Below are positions 27,640-39,957 of a stretch of 64,000 nucleotides of DNA, one piece after another. Both the position numbers and the translations under genes were made by a program. Origin of the DNA: Dysidea avara (lineage: Eukaryota; Porifera; Demospongiae; Dictyoceratida; Dysideidae). Location: positions 57,854,713-57,918,712 of the forward strand of contig NC_089272.1 in assembly GCF_963678975.1 (NCBI RefSeq), read 5' to 3'. The notes beneath the pieces are model-generated. The model was given only the letters and a program-made list of their open reading frames with translations. It had not been told where the DNA came from and did no database searches. Positions within the stretch are counted from its first letter, which is position 1; each line of letters opens with the position of its first letter.

Positions 27640-29790
27640 CGGATTTGCGAAAAGGGGCCTTCCACACATCCAATTTGCCAACTTTGACAATTGATAACTT
27701 CAGATTGGAAAGAGCTATTAACTTGAAATTTGGGCAGTGGTGATTTCTTTGCAGCTGAACTCTCTACATGATGGTTTCTTTGTTGCTGAACTCTCTACAA
27801 GGTAATTTCTTCTAGGCTCTAGCTGATCTCTCTACAGGGAGATTTGTTTGTAGCTGAACTATCTACAAGGTAACTTCTTCTAGCTGATCTCTCTACAGGG
27901 TGATTTGTTCGTAGCTGAATTCTGTACAGGTGATTTGTTTGCAGCTGAGCTCTTTACAAAATGGTTTCTTTGTAGCTGAACTCTCTACAAGGTAACTTCT
28001 TCTAACTGATCTTTCTACAGGGTGATTTGTTTGTAGCTGAACTATCTACAAGGTAATTTCTTCTAGCTGATCTCTCTACAGGGTGATTTGTTTGTAGCTG
28101 AATTCTGTACAGGTGATTTGTTTGCAGCTGAGCTCTTTACAGAATGGTTTCTTTGTAGCTGAACTCTCTACAAGGTAACTTTTCTAGCTGATGTCTCTAC
28201 AAGGTGGCTAGTTTGTAGCTGAACTCTCTACATGGTGGATTCTTTGTAACTGAACTTTCTACAAGGTGACTACTTCTAGCTGATCTTTCAATAGGGTGAT
28301 CTGTTTGTAGCTGAACTCTCTACAGGTGATTTGTTTGAAGCTGAACTTTCTAAATGATGGTTTCTTTGTAGCTGAACTCTCTACAAGTTAACTTCTTCTA
28401 GCTGATCTCTTTACAGGGTGATTTGTTTGTAGCTGAATTCTGTACAGGTGATTTGTTTGCAGCTGAGCTCTTTACAGAATGGTTTTTTTGTAGCTGAACT
28501 CTCTAAAAGGTAACTTCTTCTAACTGATCTTCCTACAGGGCAATTTGTTTCTAGCAGAATTTTCTACAGGGTGATTTCTTTGCAGCTGAACTCTCTACAT
28601 GGTGGTTTCTTTGTAGCTGAACTCCCTACAATGTAATTTCTTCTAGCTGATCTCTCTACAGGGAGATTTGTTTGTAGCTGAACTACCTACAAGGTAACTT
28701 CTTCTAGCTGATCTCTGTACAGGGTGATTTGTTCGTAGCTGAATTCTGTACAGGTGATTTGTTTGCAGCTGAGCTCTTTACAAAATGGTTTCTTTGTAGC
28801 TGAACTCTCTACAAGGTAACTTCTTCTAACTGATCTTTCTACAGGGCAATTTGTTTGTGGCAGAATTTTATACAGGGTGATTTCTTTGCAGCTGAACTCT
28901 CTACATGGTGGTTTCTTTGTAGCTGAACTCTCTAAAAGGTAACTTCTTCTAGCTGATCTCTCTACAGGGTGATTTGTTTGTAGCTGAACGATCTACAAGG
29001 TAACTTCTTCTAGCTGATCTCTCTACAGGGTGGATTCTTTGTAGCTGAACTCTCTAAAAGGTAACTTCTTCTAACTGATCTTTCTACAGGGCAATTTGTT
29101 TGTGGCAGAATTTTCTACAGGGTGATTTCTTTGCAGCTGAACTCTCTACATGGTGGTTTCTTTGTAGCTGAACTCCCTACAATGTAATTTCTTCTTGCTG
29201 ATCTCTCTACAGGGAGATTTGTTTGTAGCTGAACTACCTACAAGGTAACTTCTTCTAGCTGATCTCTGTACAGGGTGATTTGTTCGTAGCTGAATTCTGT
29301 ACAGGTGATTTGTTTGCAGCTGAGCTCTTTACAAAATGGTTTCTTTGTAGCTGAACTCTCTACAAGGTAACTTCTTCTAACTGATCTTTCTACAGGGCAA
29401 TTTGTTTGTGGCAGAATTTTATACAGGGTGATTTCTTTGCAGCTGAACTCTCTACATGGTGGTTTCTTTGTAGCTGAACTCTCTAAAAGGTAACTTCTTC
29501 TAGCTGATCTCTCTACAGGGTGATTTGTTTGTAGCTGAACGATCTACAAGGTAACTTCTTCTAGCTGATCTCTCTACAGGGTGGATTCTTTGTAGCTGAA
29601 CTCTCTAAAAGGTAACTTCTTCTAACTGATCTTTCTACAGGGCAATTTGTTTGTGGCAGAATTTTATACAGGGTGATTTCTTTGCAGCTGAACTCTCTAC
29701 ATGGTGGTTTCTTTGTAGCTGAACTCTCTACAAAGTAATTTCTTCTAGCTGATCTCTCTACAGGGTGATTTGTTTGTATTCTCTATAAAT
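27640..29790 (+). repeat. ~27-bp satellite array with ~550-bp higher-order repeat
   Basis: After a TATGTGACCGGATTTGCGAAAA-type lead-in (27630-27740), about 75 degenerate units follow, with the core TTTGTAGCTGAACTCTCTAC alternating with AACTTCTTCTAGCTGATCTC and ACAGGTGATTTGTTTGCAGC. A long stretch starting GTTCGTAGCTGAATTCTG at 28731 repeats at 29282, giving a ~551-bp higher-order unit. Related blocks are at 10570-10880 (same strand) and 60560-61350 (opposite strand). Confidence 0.93.
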
Positions 29791-30240
29791 ACTCAGTTCC
29801 ATTGTGCCACTGGGTCATAAGTGGGTTGAGTATGGATCATCCAGGACATTTGGGTCACATTTTGTCCTGGCCAAGTGGATCTCATCCACTGACAGAATAT
29901 ACAAGATTGGATCACTGCATAAATTACGGTGGAACTTGTTTATTGCCACCTTCACTCAATAAGCAGGTAGCAGTATATAAATTCTCAATTTGGAATTGGC
30001 TTTTCAAGAGAGGTTGTATTTCTATACTGGTGGCCAGGTTGTACTGATGGAGTGTACATACTAGAGATGCAACAATATCCTCCACTTAGTGTCGTTTGAT
30101 AGTGATACAATGGAGACTATGTATTGTTGTAAACTATACTATTATATTGCAACTCTAGCACATATTTATAACAGGAATGTTTGTTAACTGTTTAGACATA
30201 CTGGAGCCACACCCACTCATCTGGATTCTACAAATGGAGT
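29791..30240. other. Unassigned sequence after the satellite
   Basis: One short plus-strand frame of 81 codons is present, without family resemblance. No repeat ends were recognised. Confidence 0.3.
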
Positions 30241-30241
30241 C

Positions 30242-30430
30242 ATACACTGTAAAAACAGCCGTGTGTATACTACACGCCAGCTGTGTGAATACCACACAAC
30301 GCATGTTCACACGTAGTTGGTGGGCTCACACGCCTGGCAGTTGTGTTATACAAACATGCGTATTGTGTCATATTTACACAAAACGCGTGTTATATTTACA
30401 CAAAGCGCATGTGACAATTGTGTGACCAGA
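30242..30430. mobile_element. MITE remnant with CACTGTAAAAACAG end
   Basis: The left part reads CACTGTAAAAACAGCCGTGT followed by alternating GTGTGAA/ACACA blocks ending near CAATTGTGTGACCAGACAG. A second remnant at 41555-41712 ends CTGTTTTTACAGTG in the opposite orientation. The CACTGTAAAAA terminus is common in animal DNA-transposon relics. Confidence 0.45.
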
Positions 30431-30889
30431 CAGTTGAAAGATACCGGTCTGCCAGTGCCTTAATAGGGCTGTTTCACCTGAAAAGCAAAAGGGTGAGTTG
30501 TATAGAATTCATTGTGAGCGCAGTTCTCGGGGCGTGCTGTGGGCCCGGCTGTGGGTGCCATGAGTTTACACGCTGATACTTCCGTCACACTACTGTCTAT
30601 GTGAGTCTAATAGTGGCCACTTTAGCTTAGATACCTAAAAGTAGCTTGATGTTGTTTAGGAATTATTAAAAGTATATCCGTGATGTTCATTAAATAGAAT
30701 TTGTACATCAAACGCATTTAATACTAGCAACTTATTGTGTATGGAAGAATTCATGGTACGTAGCAAATTAGTATCTACTGAAACACACCATCCATGATTC
30801 ATTGGTACTTTGCATTGTATCATGTTGATGTGTCCAACTCAAAGGTAGCTACAGGGGAATTTCACATGAAATTTGTAGTATTTGTCCAT

Positions 30890-31715
30890 GCATGTGTGCT
30901 ATCATAGATAATGTATGCGTTCCTAATGGATTGGAAACGCACGTTAAATTGTTTTCTTATGAATATCCTAGTTTCAGTGTGCCAATACATTAGGAAATGT
31001 ACAGAGTGGTTGTTTGGCTTTCTCTCCAGACCAGTTTGAAGGCATGGATATTCCTTTTACATTGCTTATTGCGTTGTGTACTAAACAAGAACACAGCATG
31101 TTTGTGGACATTGGGAGAAATATTGTTTGCGACAAGTGACAATGGCAGGTACTCTCCAGCTAATAATTCAGCAACAGTACTATTAGCCATCTTCTTGTTG
31201 CTGCATTTACACAACCAAAGAAATGTGTGATATATTGAAATAGATTTTATGCTACAGTACTGCTCAGCTTGAGCTAAACAATTGCACAAAGTAGTGCCTG
31301 TATTCTGAAGTTTTATCGAAACAGTGGAAATGTACAGTGAAGCAGTGAATATCTAGCTAGCCTACTACACTCTACCTGCTATAAATGGTGTAAACAGCAG
31401 CAAAGATACAACGCTACACTTTCTGTTTCTTCAGGAATTTGTACAACCATTTTTGAAACAATATTTCACCTTTGAACCTGAATTTTCTTACACTTGTTTA
31501 CTACTCTCCAGCATCCCTACCCAGTCCAGCCTCGGTAACTAATCCAGTTGTAAACAACAAACACTAATTTGCTGGTTACAAGAACAGCGAAATCTTCCAC
31601 CTGTTGAGACCATAAAGTTTATGTGCACCGAGGCCCATGACATCACTATGTAAATAATATGGGCTTTTCCAATCTATTAGGAACGCATACATTGTCTATG
31701 GTGCTATAAATGGCC
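30890..31715. mobile_element. Inverted-repeat element, ~0.8 kb
   Basis: The left arm (ATAGATAATGTATGCGTTCC, continuing TAATGGATTGGAAA) is repeated inverted at 31669-31705 (TTTCCAATCTATTAGGAACG, then CATACATTGTCTATGG). Weaker symmetry continues outward to CACATGAA-type blocks. The interior has overlapping small frames on both strands (30990-31289), none recognisable. No target duplication was resolved. Confidence 0.6.
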
Positions 31716-32600
31716 ATATGTTCATGTGAAATCAATGAAACTGAAAAAAAGTTAAATTTAGCTTCATGTACAGTATATCACATGGGTGAACGTGAAGGAG
31801 TTTGCCCATAAGAGAAAAAGACTGTTACCATATATGCATCCTGCCAGTGAGATGTGTGTTCAGCAACCTGAGGCATGAACTGAGTAGCCACCACCATTGT
31901 ATATAGTACAAGACCGATTACCTCTAAATCATGCATGAATATTTACCATGCAGCAAATTTCATACAAAGCTGAAATGTATTACTGTACTACTCTCATATA
32001 CCATCCATACAATCCCAGATTAGCTAAAGTGTTTCAGCTTGGGTTGTCTCTTGTTCAGAGCTTCACACTGTGACTGGCTGCATGAGCAAAAACTAGTTTG
32101 TGTAAAATACTGTTTTGTTAAAAGTGTGTTGAAAGTAGATGCACATAAAAATTATATTATATAACAAGTGGACATGAACTAATAAGCTTTTGATTCAGGA
32201 CATTCAGGTGCTCAATACAAAGATACTGAAATTAAAACTTCAGCGACAAAGCATAAAACCAGCTAAAATTAGCCGTGCAATGTTGTGGCTGCCATGTTTA
32301 AGCTGGTTCCTTTCAGCAATGATACCAACATGTCACCAGAGCATAACTGCACAGAGTTTACCAGATATATAGTACATTGTAGGAAAATTCTTGCTAAAGA
32401 CAAGCAAAATTAATTGCATAACAATTTTGTGAATTTGGTGAATGCTCTATTAGAGTGAGTACATTTCAGTGCTGTAATACAAAACACTGGTTAGCAGAAA
32501 TACTTAGCAGTGACATATACACCGTAAACTTACTTTCATAACAAATCACATTTTAGAAGTCAGAAGTGTCATGCCTGTCACCAGTAACGGTGTGAATGTA
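31716..32600. other. Intergenic, nothing recognised
   Basis: AT-rich, with a single CTCTATTAGAG motif at ~32445. No supported gene. Confidence 0.4.
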
Positions 32601-32604
32601 GTTA

Positions 32605-32768
32605 CTGTATTGCCTTGAATAGTGGCCTGGTCTCAAATAATGGCCTGGGTATAAAGTTGCTTACATATTTATTTCACTGAAGTAGCTTTTCACCCAGGCC
32701 ACTAGTTCTGGGTGAAAGTTGCTCGAAAGAAATAAACGTCCAGGTCACTATCCGAGATAATACTGTAA
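32605..32768. repeat. Foldback repeat with AGTGGCCTGG/CCAGGTCACT arms
   Basis: GAATAGTGGCCTGG and AATGGCCTGGGT on the left pair with ACCCAGGCCACT and CCAGGTCACTATCC on the right, giving a ~160-bp imperfect hairpin flanked by ACTGTA-like sequence. It looks like a small MITE. Confidence 0.5.
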
Positions 32769-35700
32769 CAGTTGCACAATTACTTTGAAGTACTCTAATG
32801 AAGCAGTCACCCATTTTTGTTACACCACACTGACGTTCAACATTATTAGCTGTTGTGTATGAGTTATTTAATTAATAAATTATGAATCTTGATTAAAATA
32901 ATGGTGGCAACATAGGCTTGGCTAAATGACATGTAATTACCATATGAATATAATTTGCAATTGTATGGACTACATTAGTTAGATAGGCCACTACTTGACC
33001 AATAAAGATACATCAACTGACTTATCAGTAGTACCATTACATGATTTATGACAGAACCATTTTAAAACTGTCAAATAGAGCAGCCGTACAAGCATTACAT
33101 AATTCGTAATGATTATTGTTTACTCAAGCTAAGTGTTCTGGAAAAGGCCAACAGACCAGGTAACACAGTAGCAGTCTTCTAATAATTGTGAATACAAAAT
33201 CAGATTCACTCTTAATTGACAAAGGAGGCCAAGTAGAAAATCCAACGAGTTACTAAAAAATTCTCTGACAAAGACACCAAGTAGTACGATACCGTGAAGT
33301 CTCCTAAAAGACACAAATGACTAGAATACAAAATGGAATCCACTCTTACTTGTACATTAAAGGACAATAGTGATCTTCAATCCAGCAATGACTTTATCAA
33401 AGCCAATGACACTATGTAGGATGATACTGTGAAGTCTCCTACTAATCATAATAAATTAAAATACAAATTAAAATACAAATGGTAATTCATCCTTACATGT
33501 ACATTAAAGAGGCCCAAGTAGCATGTATGATCTCCAATCCATCAATAAGTTTTTTTTTTTTTTAAATACACTGCCGTCTCCAACTTCAACAGTTACCTCG
33601 CCCTTGTAACAATCACTAATAAAATAGAACACAAAAATGCTGCTAACACATACTTCATACTGCCAAGGAGACTCAAGATGCTCTCCAAACCAAAAATACT
33701 GCTCTGCAAAATCACAAATAGAATAGAGTACACTTCACTCTTACTTCATGCTGCCAAGGCAAAGCAGTGTACGTGTCCACTTTAACAAACACAGTTAGCT
33801 AACAAGTCCCTATAACAAACAGATATAAAAACACACTTAACTTTTACTTCATGCTACAGAGGAGACTCAAGGTGTGCAATAGTTTAACTCTCCAAATTCA
33901 AAAATTACACCCCTGTAAAAATTACCAATAAAATAGAATATAGAATACATTTTACTCTCACTTCTTATTGCCAAGGTGACCCAAGACGTACAATGGTGTA
34001 TGTCTTCCATGTCGACAATCACCACATCCTTGTAGCAATCACAAAATAAAATACTATACAAAATATGCTTCACTCTTACCCCAAGATGTACAGCATTACA
34101 AATCTCCAATTCCTCAATCACAGTTTTCACACCCCTGTAACAATCACTACTAAATAACAATCAATATCAAAATAGAATACAAAAATATAGTTTATACTTG
34201 CTTAATTCCGGGAGGCCAACTAGAAAAATCCAACAATTTACTCCCACAAGGTTACCAAGGAGAAAGTACAAAGTCTCACAACAGTCACAAATAATTTAGA
34301 ATACAAAATGTAATTTACGCTTACATGTATGTTACAGAGGCCAAGTTTAAACCCAACAATATTAAGTCTCCTAACAATCACAAATATATTAGAATACAAA
34401 ACGCAATTCACTCTTACGTCTATGTTTAAAGCGTCAAGTTGTATTATCTCCAATTCAGCAATGACTTTATCAAAAACTCTCTGCCAAGGACACTACGTAG
34501 GATGATACTGTGAAGTCTCCTAAAAGTCACAAACGACTTGGAATACAAAATGGAATCCATTCTTACTTGTACATTAAAAAGGACAAGTTGAATGACTTTA
34601 TCAAAGCCAACGACAATACGTAGGATGATACTGTGAAGTCTCCTACTGATCATAATAAATTAAAATACAAACAGTAATTCATCCTTACATGGTACAGTAA
34701 AGAGGCCAAGTAGCATGATCTCCAATCCATCAATAAGTTTTAAAATACACTGCCGTCTCTATTTCAACAATCACAATTACATCACCCTTGTAACAATCAC
34801 TAATAAAATAGAATACAAAAATGCTACTAACACATACTTCATGTTGCTAAGGAGACTCAAGTTGTGTGACAGTCTACTCTCCAAATCCAAAAATTACTCC
34901 TCTGCAAAAATCACAAATAAAATAGAATGCAGAATAATATAATTCAGTCTTACCGCCAAAGCAAGATGTACAACAGTGTACGTACCCACTTTAACAACCA
35001 CAGTTATCAAGTCCCTGTAACAGTCAGTAGAATATAAAAATACACTTCACATTTACTTCATGCTGCCAAGGAGACTCAAGATGTGCAACTCCCCAAATCC
35101 AAAAATAACACAGCTGTAAAAAAAAATTACCAATATAATAGAATACAGAACACTTTACTCTCACTTCTTACTGCCAAGGTGACCCATGGTGTATGTCTTC
35201 AATGTCAACAACCACAATTATCACACCCCTGTAGCAATCACAAAATAAAAATACAAAATACGCTTCACTCTTACCGTAAGATGTACGGCATTCTAAATCT
35301 CCATTTCCTCAATCACAGTTTTTGCACTCCTGTAACAACCACTATAAAAATAGGATACAAAAATACAGTTCATACTTACTTCATGCTGCCAATGTCCACA
35401 AGTCTTAAGTTGCCAGATCAAAGAATTACACCTTGTAACAATTATGTTGTGGTCAAGTAGATAGAGTATGACAGTCTGATGTAACTAAATCCATTTAGAC
35501 TCTATTTAGGCTGTTTTGGGTGGGTAATAAATCTCATATACTCCACCTTGTTTTGTAATATACTCCACGCCTTTAAGCACAATATGACATAAGCTCAAAA
35601 TCGGCTTTGTCCAATGCTATGCGTTATTCACGTGCAGTGATTTAACGAGCGCGATTATTTAGTCACGTGAGGATGCATAGTTGCCATGGCGCTAGTATTA

Positions 35701-35794
35701 TTGTAAGAAAACCAGCCGCTTTTGCAGAGCCTACAACAGAAACAGCCGTGGATGAGGTAAGTAATCTGAGTGTAATGTGAAATAGAGTCTAAAG

Positions 35795-35932
35795 CAGTTA
35801 TACGGGCACGATGTGGAGTCTATAAAATTTATAAACCCGAAGGCCCGGGCTTTAGTGCACAAGCGAAGCGAGGGCGCTACTAAGGGCCTGAGGGTTTATA
35901 AATTTCATAGACTCCACATTGTGCCCGTATAA
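35795..35932. repeat. Strong hairpin with GC-rich loop flanks
   Basis: Arms of ~50 bp start AGTTATACGGGCACGATGTG and end CATTGTGCCCGTATAACT. The loop contains GGCCCGGGCTTTAGTGCAC and AAGCGAAGCGAGGGCGC. It stands out by GC content from the surrounding AT-rich array and is probably a foldback mobile element. Confidence 0.7.
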
Positions 35933-36115
35933 CTATTACTTATTACACTTCTGGAACAATCACAAAAAATTAGAATACAAAAAGTGAGTTAATCTTACAT
36001 GAACGAGGCTAAGTAGAAAATCCAAAAAGTTATTTAAAAATATTCCCACAAGGATGTCAAGTAGAAAGAAAGTGCAAAGCCTCCTAACAATCACAAATAA
36101 AATAGAATATAAAAT

Positions 36116-36356
36116 GTGACAGAGCCTGTGAAAACAGGGCATGTGGGCACAAACTACACCCCGTCACTCTCCAGGTCATATCTCAGTATTGGAAGTCCAT
36201 TCTGCAACTTGTATCATGATGCCAATTAAATTCCTACTAAGAGTTGAAAATTGCAATGCCATAGCATAATGGTCCAAAAAGTTATGAGAGATGAAACTTT
36301 GAAAAAGTAGGCAAAAATCATGTGCCCACATGCCCTATTTTCGCAGGCCCGGTCAC
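36116..36356. mobile_element. MITE, GTGACAGAGCCTGTG ends, 4-bp target duplication AAAT
   Basis: Ends GTGACAGAGCCTGTGAAAAC and TTTTCGCAGGCCCGGTCAC are inverted over ~36 bp, including GCATGTGGGCACA/TGTGCCCACATGC. AAAT lies directly on both sides (36112-36115 and 36357-36360). Length 241 bp, no coding region. Confidence 0.8.
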
Positions 36357-36842
36357 AAATGAAATTCACTCCTACATGCATGAAGTAGTAAATCCAATAA
36401 TACACTTTGCAAGGAGACCAAGTACCATGATACTGTGAATTTGAAGTCTAACAATCACAAATAGCTAAATTAGAATACAAGATACAAGTCACTCTTACAT
36501 GTAAGTTTAAAAGGCCTAGGGTCAAGTTGCACGATTTCAATGACTTTATTAAAAATCCTCTGCCAAGGACACCATGTAGGATGATAGTGTGAAGTCTCCT
36601 AATAATCACAATAAATTAAAATACAGTAAAATTCACTCTTACATGTATGGCAAAGAGGACAAGTAGTATGATCACCAATCCAACAATAAGTTTTTCACAT
36701 GGCATGCTTCTTTTACAACTTGTCTTTTTCATAATCTGTTTTCTATTCTGTTTCAACAAATGGTTCTCTGAAAAACACACTTCATTATGACATAAGGATC
36801 ACCGAAAAATAAATATGACAGCAATGACAACTACAGTTTCAT

Positions 36843-37085
36843 TTGACAGGACAAGCAGAAAACATTAGAATGAGATTTACAGCACCACAACAACAAACAG
36901 TCTCAAACAACATGACCTGCACAAAATGTGTGATTGCCAGAATGAGATATGACACCATAACAACAACAGTTTCAAACAACATGACCTGTACAAAATGGAC
37001 GATCGCCAAGAGATATGACACCACAAAAACTACAGTCTCACACAAAAATGACCTGCACAAAAAGTGTTGCCAAACATACATTTGC
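36843..37085. repeat. Three tandem ~85-bp units
   Basis: Units share ACAGTYTCAAACAACATGACCTGYACAAAA and AGATATGACACCA blocks. Open frames exist on both strands because the unit lacks stops, so coding potential is doubtful. Confidence 0.6.
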
Positions 37086-37109
37086 CAGAATCATACATTA
37101 CAGTGCCGG

Positions 37110-39170
37110 TAAGTAGTTTGATGTTTGTGAATTCGAAAATGCACAGGTTTTCAATCTGGTCACAAATTTACTTTACATGATTACTCTATTAGAGTACTGT
37201 ATCTCTGACAGAGCTTAACTACAGTATGTATCCCATGTTCACGTTTGTACATTCACTGTATTGTGTGTACCTTTAGTTCTTGTCTGTAATAAACATAATT
37301 ATAAAAGCATCATCTGTTTTTTTTTTATCTTCTTGAGAACACTGGCTTCCTCTTTAGTACTCCTAACCTTTAGAAAGTACAAAGTTGCATATAAAATGGT
37401 GTGAATTTCTGCATGTGTGTTGCGTGTGCAAGTAGTGTGCAGAGCACACATGTGTGTGTGTGTAGTGTAGTGTGTGTGCGTAGTGTAGTATGTGTGCTTG
37501 CATGCGTATATGTGCATGTGTGCACACACACAAACAGGGTCTTCCCTAAAGAGCAGTATAGCGGTGCAGCACCACTCTACTTTGCTTAAAATTCTGGAAA
37601 GCAAGTTACTTTTATTAGCGGGAATTTATTTTTGAAGAACCACCAGACATGGAAAACCACTTCAAAAATCACCAGCTACATGTAAACTCTGTTAGGGTTT
37701 TGTATGTGTGTTGTGTCTGTGTATGTGTGTGTGTGCATTTATAATAATTGCACGGTAAAAATAAGCCTTGAGATATCACATAGGCGAGAGAGGCACAGTC
37801 GAGATACTCTAATACAGCAGTCAGCCAGTCACCCTATACAACAGTCATGAATGATAACAGTCACATGTGTATAAAGTAGCTGTGTGCTATAACAAAAACT
37901 ATAAACTAGTATATTAAGGTGGCGCTGAATGGATTAAGGGCAGCTGCACAAAGTTAACTGGACAGCATGTTTGTGGTAATTTATGAACAAAAACACAGAA
38001 ATTCATAGACCACAGCAAAGCGTCTCAATTATGGACTAACAGAACAAGCTCTGTCAGACTATCCAGCTACTGTTGTTGATACAACTAACATTATTCATCC
38101 ATTAAAGCTATCAGCTTGTCACAACTCTGGTTAATTCCCTGGCAAACGGCACCAGCTGCCATCACGTGATTACTGTTATACAGAGTGTGCCCTGACTAGC
38201 CACATGGTCTCCTTTCTCACTAAATTATGCACTACAGACCATCAAAATTTGGTGTGGACATTGGGTATGCATTACTTCAAATTTTTGTGATTCGGGCTTG
38301 ATGAAATTGTCAGCCAATGTTGTAGTCCACAGCTGCGCACTTTCCAAATTGTTAACAGTAAAATGAAAAGCATAGAATTATTCTACAAGGTGAGTGGGCT
38401 TGCGCTATTATGCCGGCATAATTTTGAGCATAATAGGTTGGCAAAACCATCAATAATTATGCCAGCATAACAGGATGATTTCCAAGATTTTTAATTAAAT
38501 GTGTAATGTGCATGCCAAAATACAGTAAAACGTGAACACACTACACCTTAATACTGCATTTCATATTAAGAAAATGTGCATTGTTATTATTTTCATTGTT
38601 TCTTGGCTGATTATTAATGCTTCATGGAAATAAGATCGATATACTCTAATACAGCAGTCAGAAAAGACTGATATACCCTAACAAAACAGCCAACTCTAGA
38701 GCTTACCTTGATTTGAAAGCATAATTTGAGCATATAATAGGCTGGCTTTTTGAGCACTTTTTTGAGCACTGCTCAAAAGCATAATAGGCTATTACAAAGT
38801 TAATTAGTGCACTCCATAGTAATCATGCGGCTGTCTATACCACTTTAGCAAAAACATGTGCTAGTACTAATTCAATGTCAAGTCTTGTAAATGGATAGAC
38901 CAAATTTTGTATGTAATTTCAAATTTCAGGGTTTTAAATAGAAAGTGTACAACATACCCATGTGGACATTGGCAACCCCTTGTGTGCAAACATCGGCAGT
39001 TTTGTCACATTGCATATGGCTAAATTGAAAGAAGTAGCTTTAAACCATTATTTCTATTAAAAAATCAATATTACATTTTATTGTAAGAGTATTAATCATA
39101 CAGCTGTAAGACTGTCTATAGGAGCTGAGATTAAGCATACATCCTTGCATACATCCGGCTTAATACACCT
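37110..39170. other. Repeat-rich intergenic stretch
   Basis: Contains TG-rich degenerate microsatellites (37415-37530, 37690-37735), paired CTCTAATACAGCAGTC motifs at ~37808-37850 and ~38640-38690, and several copies of a GCATAATAGGCTGG phrase. No coding region is supported. Confidence 0.45.
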
Positions 39171-39173
39171 ATC

Positions 39174-39567
39174 AATGTAATGCCTGAGTACTACAGATAC
39201 GAATTAAGGGTGGGGGAAGGTCGGGGATGGTGGGAGAACTGATTGCTAAATTCACTGAAGTAGGGGATTTGTCTTCACCAAAGACATTTCCAATGCAGAA
39301 GTGTGTGCCTTTAGAAGCATTTCTAGCTACTACATTAGTACTAGGGCCCACTTGAACTGATTTGCCTATAGATCCATGCCACTTGACTGTACAAAACCTC
39401 ACCTAGCCCCTCTATCCCCCAGGGTATGCCAGTGGAGAATTTGTTGGGGTTTGTATCGCCAATCCTCCCCCAGTAGGTGAGGAATAGTAGCTTTCAGTGA
39501 TACAAATCTCCACCTTTCCCCACCTCAGCCCATATCTGTGGTAGTCGGGGTTACATTCATAGGTGCA
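39174..39567. mobile_element. PIF/Harbinger-like MITE, TRCACCTATCAATG ends
   Basis: Left end TACACCTATCAATGTAATGCC and right end GGTTACATTCATAGGTGCA are inverted. The left flank is TAA and the right flank TCA, a slightly decayed 3-bp duplication. The interior is rich in TGGGG/CCCCA. It belongs with 59304-59621. Confidence 0.75.
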
Positions 39568-39576
39568 TCATGATTA

Positions 39577-39957
39577 TGCACTTGTCAATTTCATGCCCCA
39601 CCCCCGGGCGTCCCCACACCCCAGGTGGGGATTTGACATTGCTTCTTGTCCCCACCCCTGGGGCAATTGACAGTTGTCCAATTCACTGACCAATTTTTGG
39701 TAGTTGCATTTCTAAACAATAAAATTGCACTTGCTATAATTTTACTAGCTACAGGGCAGGTTTATTACTAGTCGCATGCATGAAATATACGCTTAGTCAT
39801 CCTTGAGGTGTTGTCAAATCCCTACTATTGGGGTGGGGACATAGTGGGGATTTGACAGCCGATTTTGCCCCAGTAGTGGGGAATTTGACACCACGATCTG
39901 TCAAATCCCCTGTATTCCCCCACCCCTGGGGTGGGGCATGAAATTGACAAGTGCATT
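39577..39957. mobile_element. PIF/Harbinger-like MITE, TGCACTTGTCAATTTC ends, TTA target
   Basis: Ends TGCACTTGTCAATTTCATGC and GCATGAAATTGACAAGTGCA are perfect inverted repeats, with TTA on both sides (39574-39576 and 39958-39960). The interior has GGGGTGGGG/CCCCACCCC blocks and TTTGACA phrases. It abuts the previous element with 9 bp between them. Confidence 0.88.

Larger units (their letters stand above)
33120..36700 (-). repeat. Array of exon-like units separated by ~48-bp intron-like segments
   Basis: On the minus strand the region repeats, about every 100-140 bp, a segment starting GTAAGAGTGNATT, with TTTTGTATTCTA in the middle and ending TTTGTGATTGTTAG or TTACAG, i.e. intron-like ends. 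Between them are 60-100-bp blocks in two main flavours: GAGACTTCACAGTATCATCC (frame RLHSIIL..V.GFDKVI.ELEI) and GGTGTG-type blocks (GVVIVDMEDIHHC, GVKTVIEELEICN). A block of about ten units is duplicated with a ~1.19-kb offset (33.39-34.2 kb versus 34.58-35.4 kb). Stops occur in every continuous frame, so it is either a decayed multi-exon repeat gene or a satellite derived from one. Two insertions (~35460-35945 and 36116-36356) interrupt it. Confidence 0.7.

Noticed and set aside
27740-29790. CRISPR-like array
   Set aside because: The units are contiguous and degenerate with no unique spacers, and the window is eukaryotic.
30990-31289. 99-codon frame inside the inverted-repeat element
   Set aside because: An overlapping frame exists on the opposite strand and no domain is visible.
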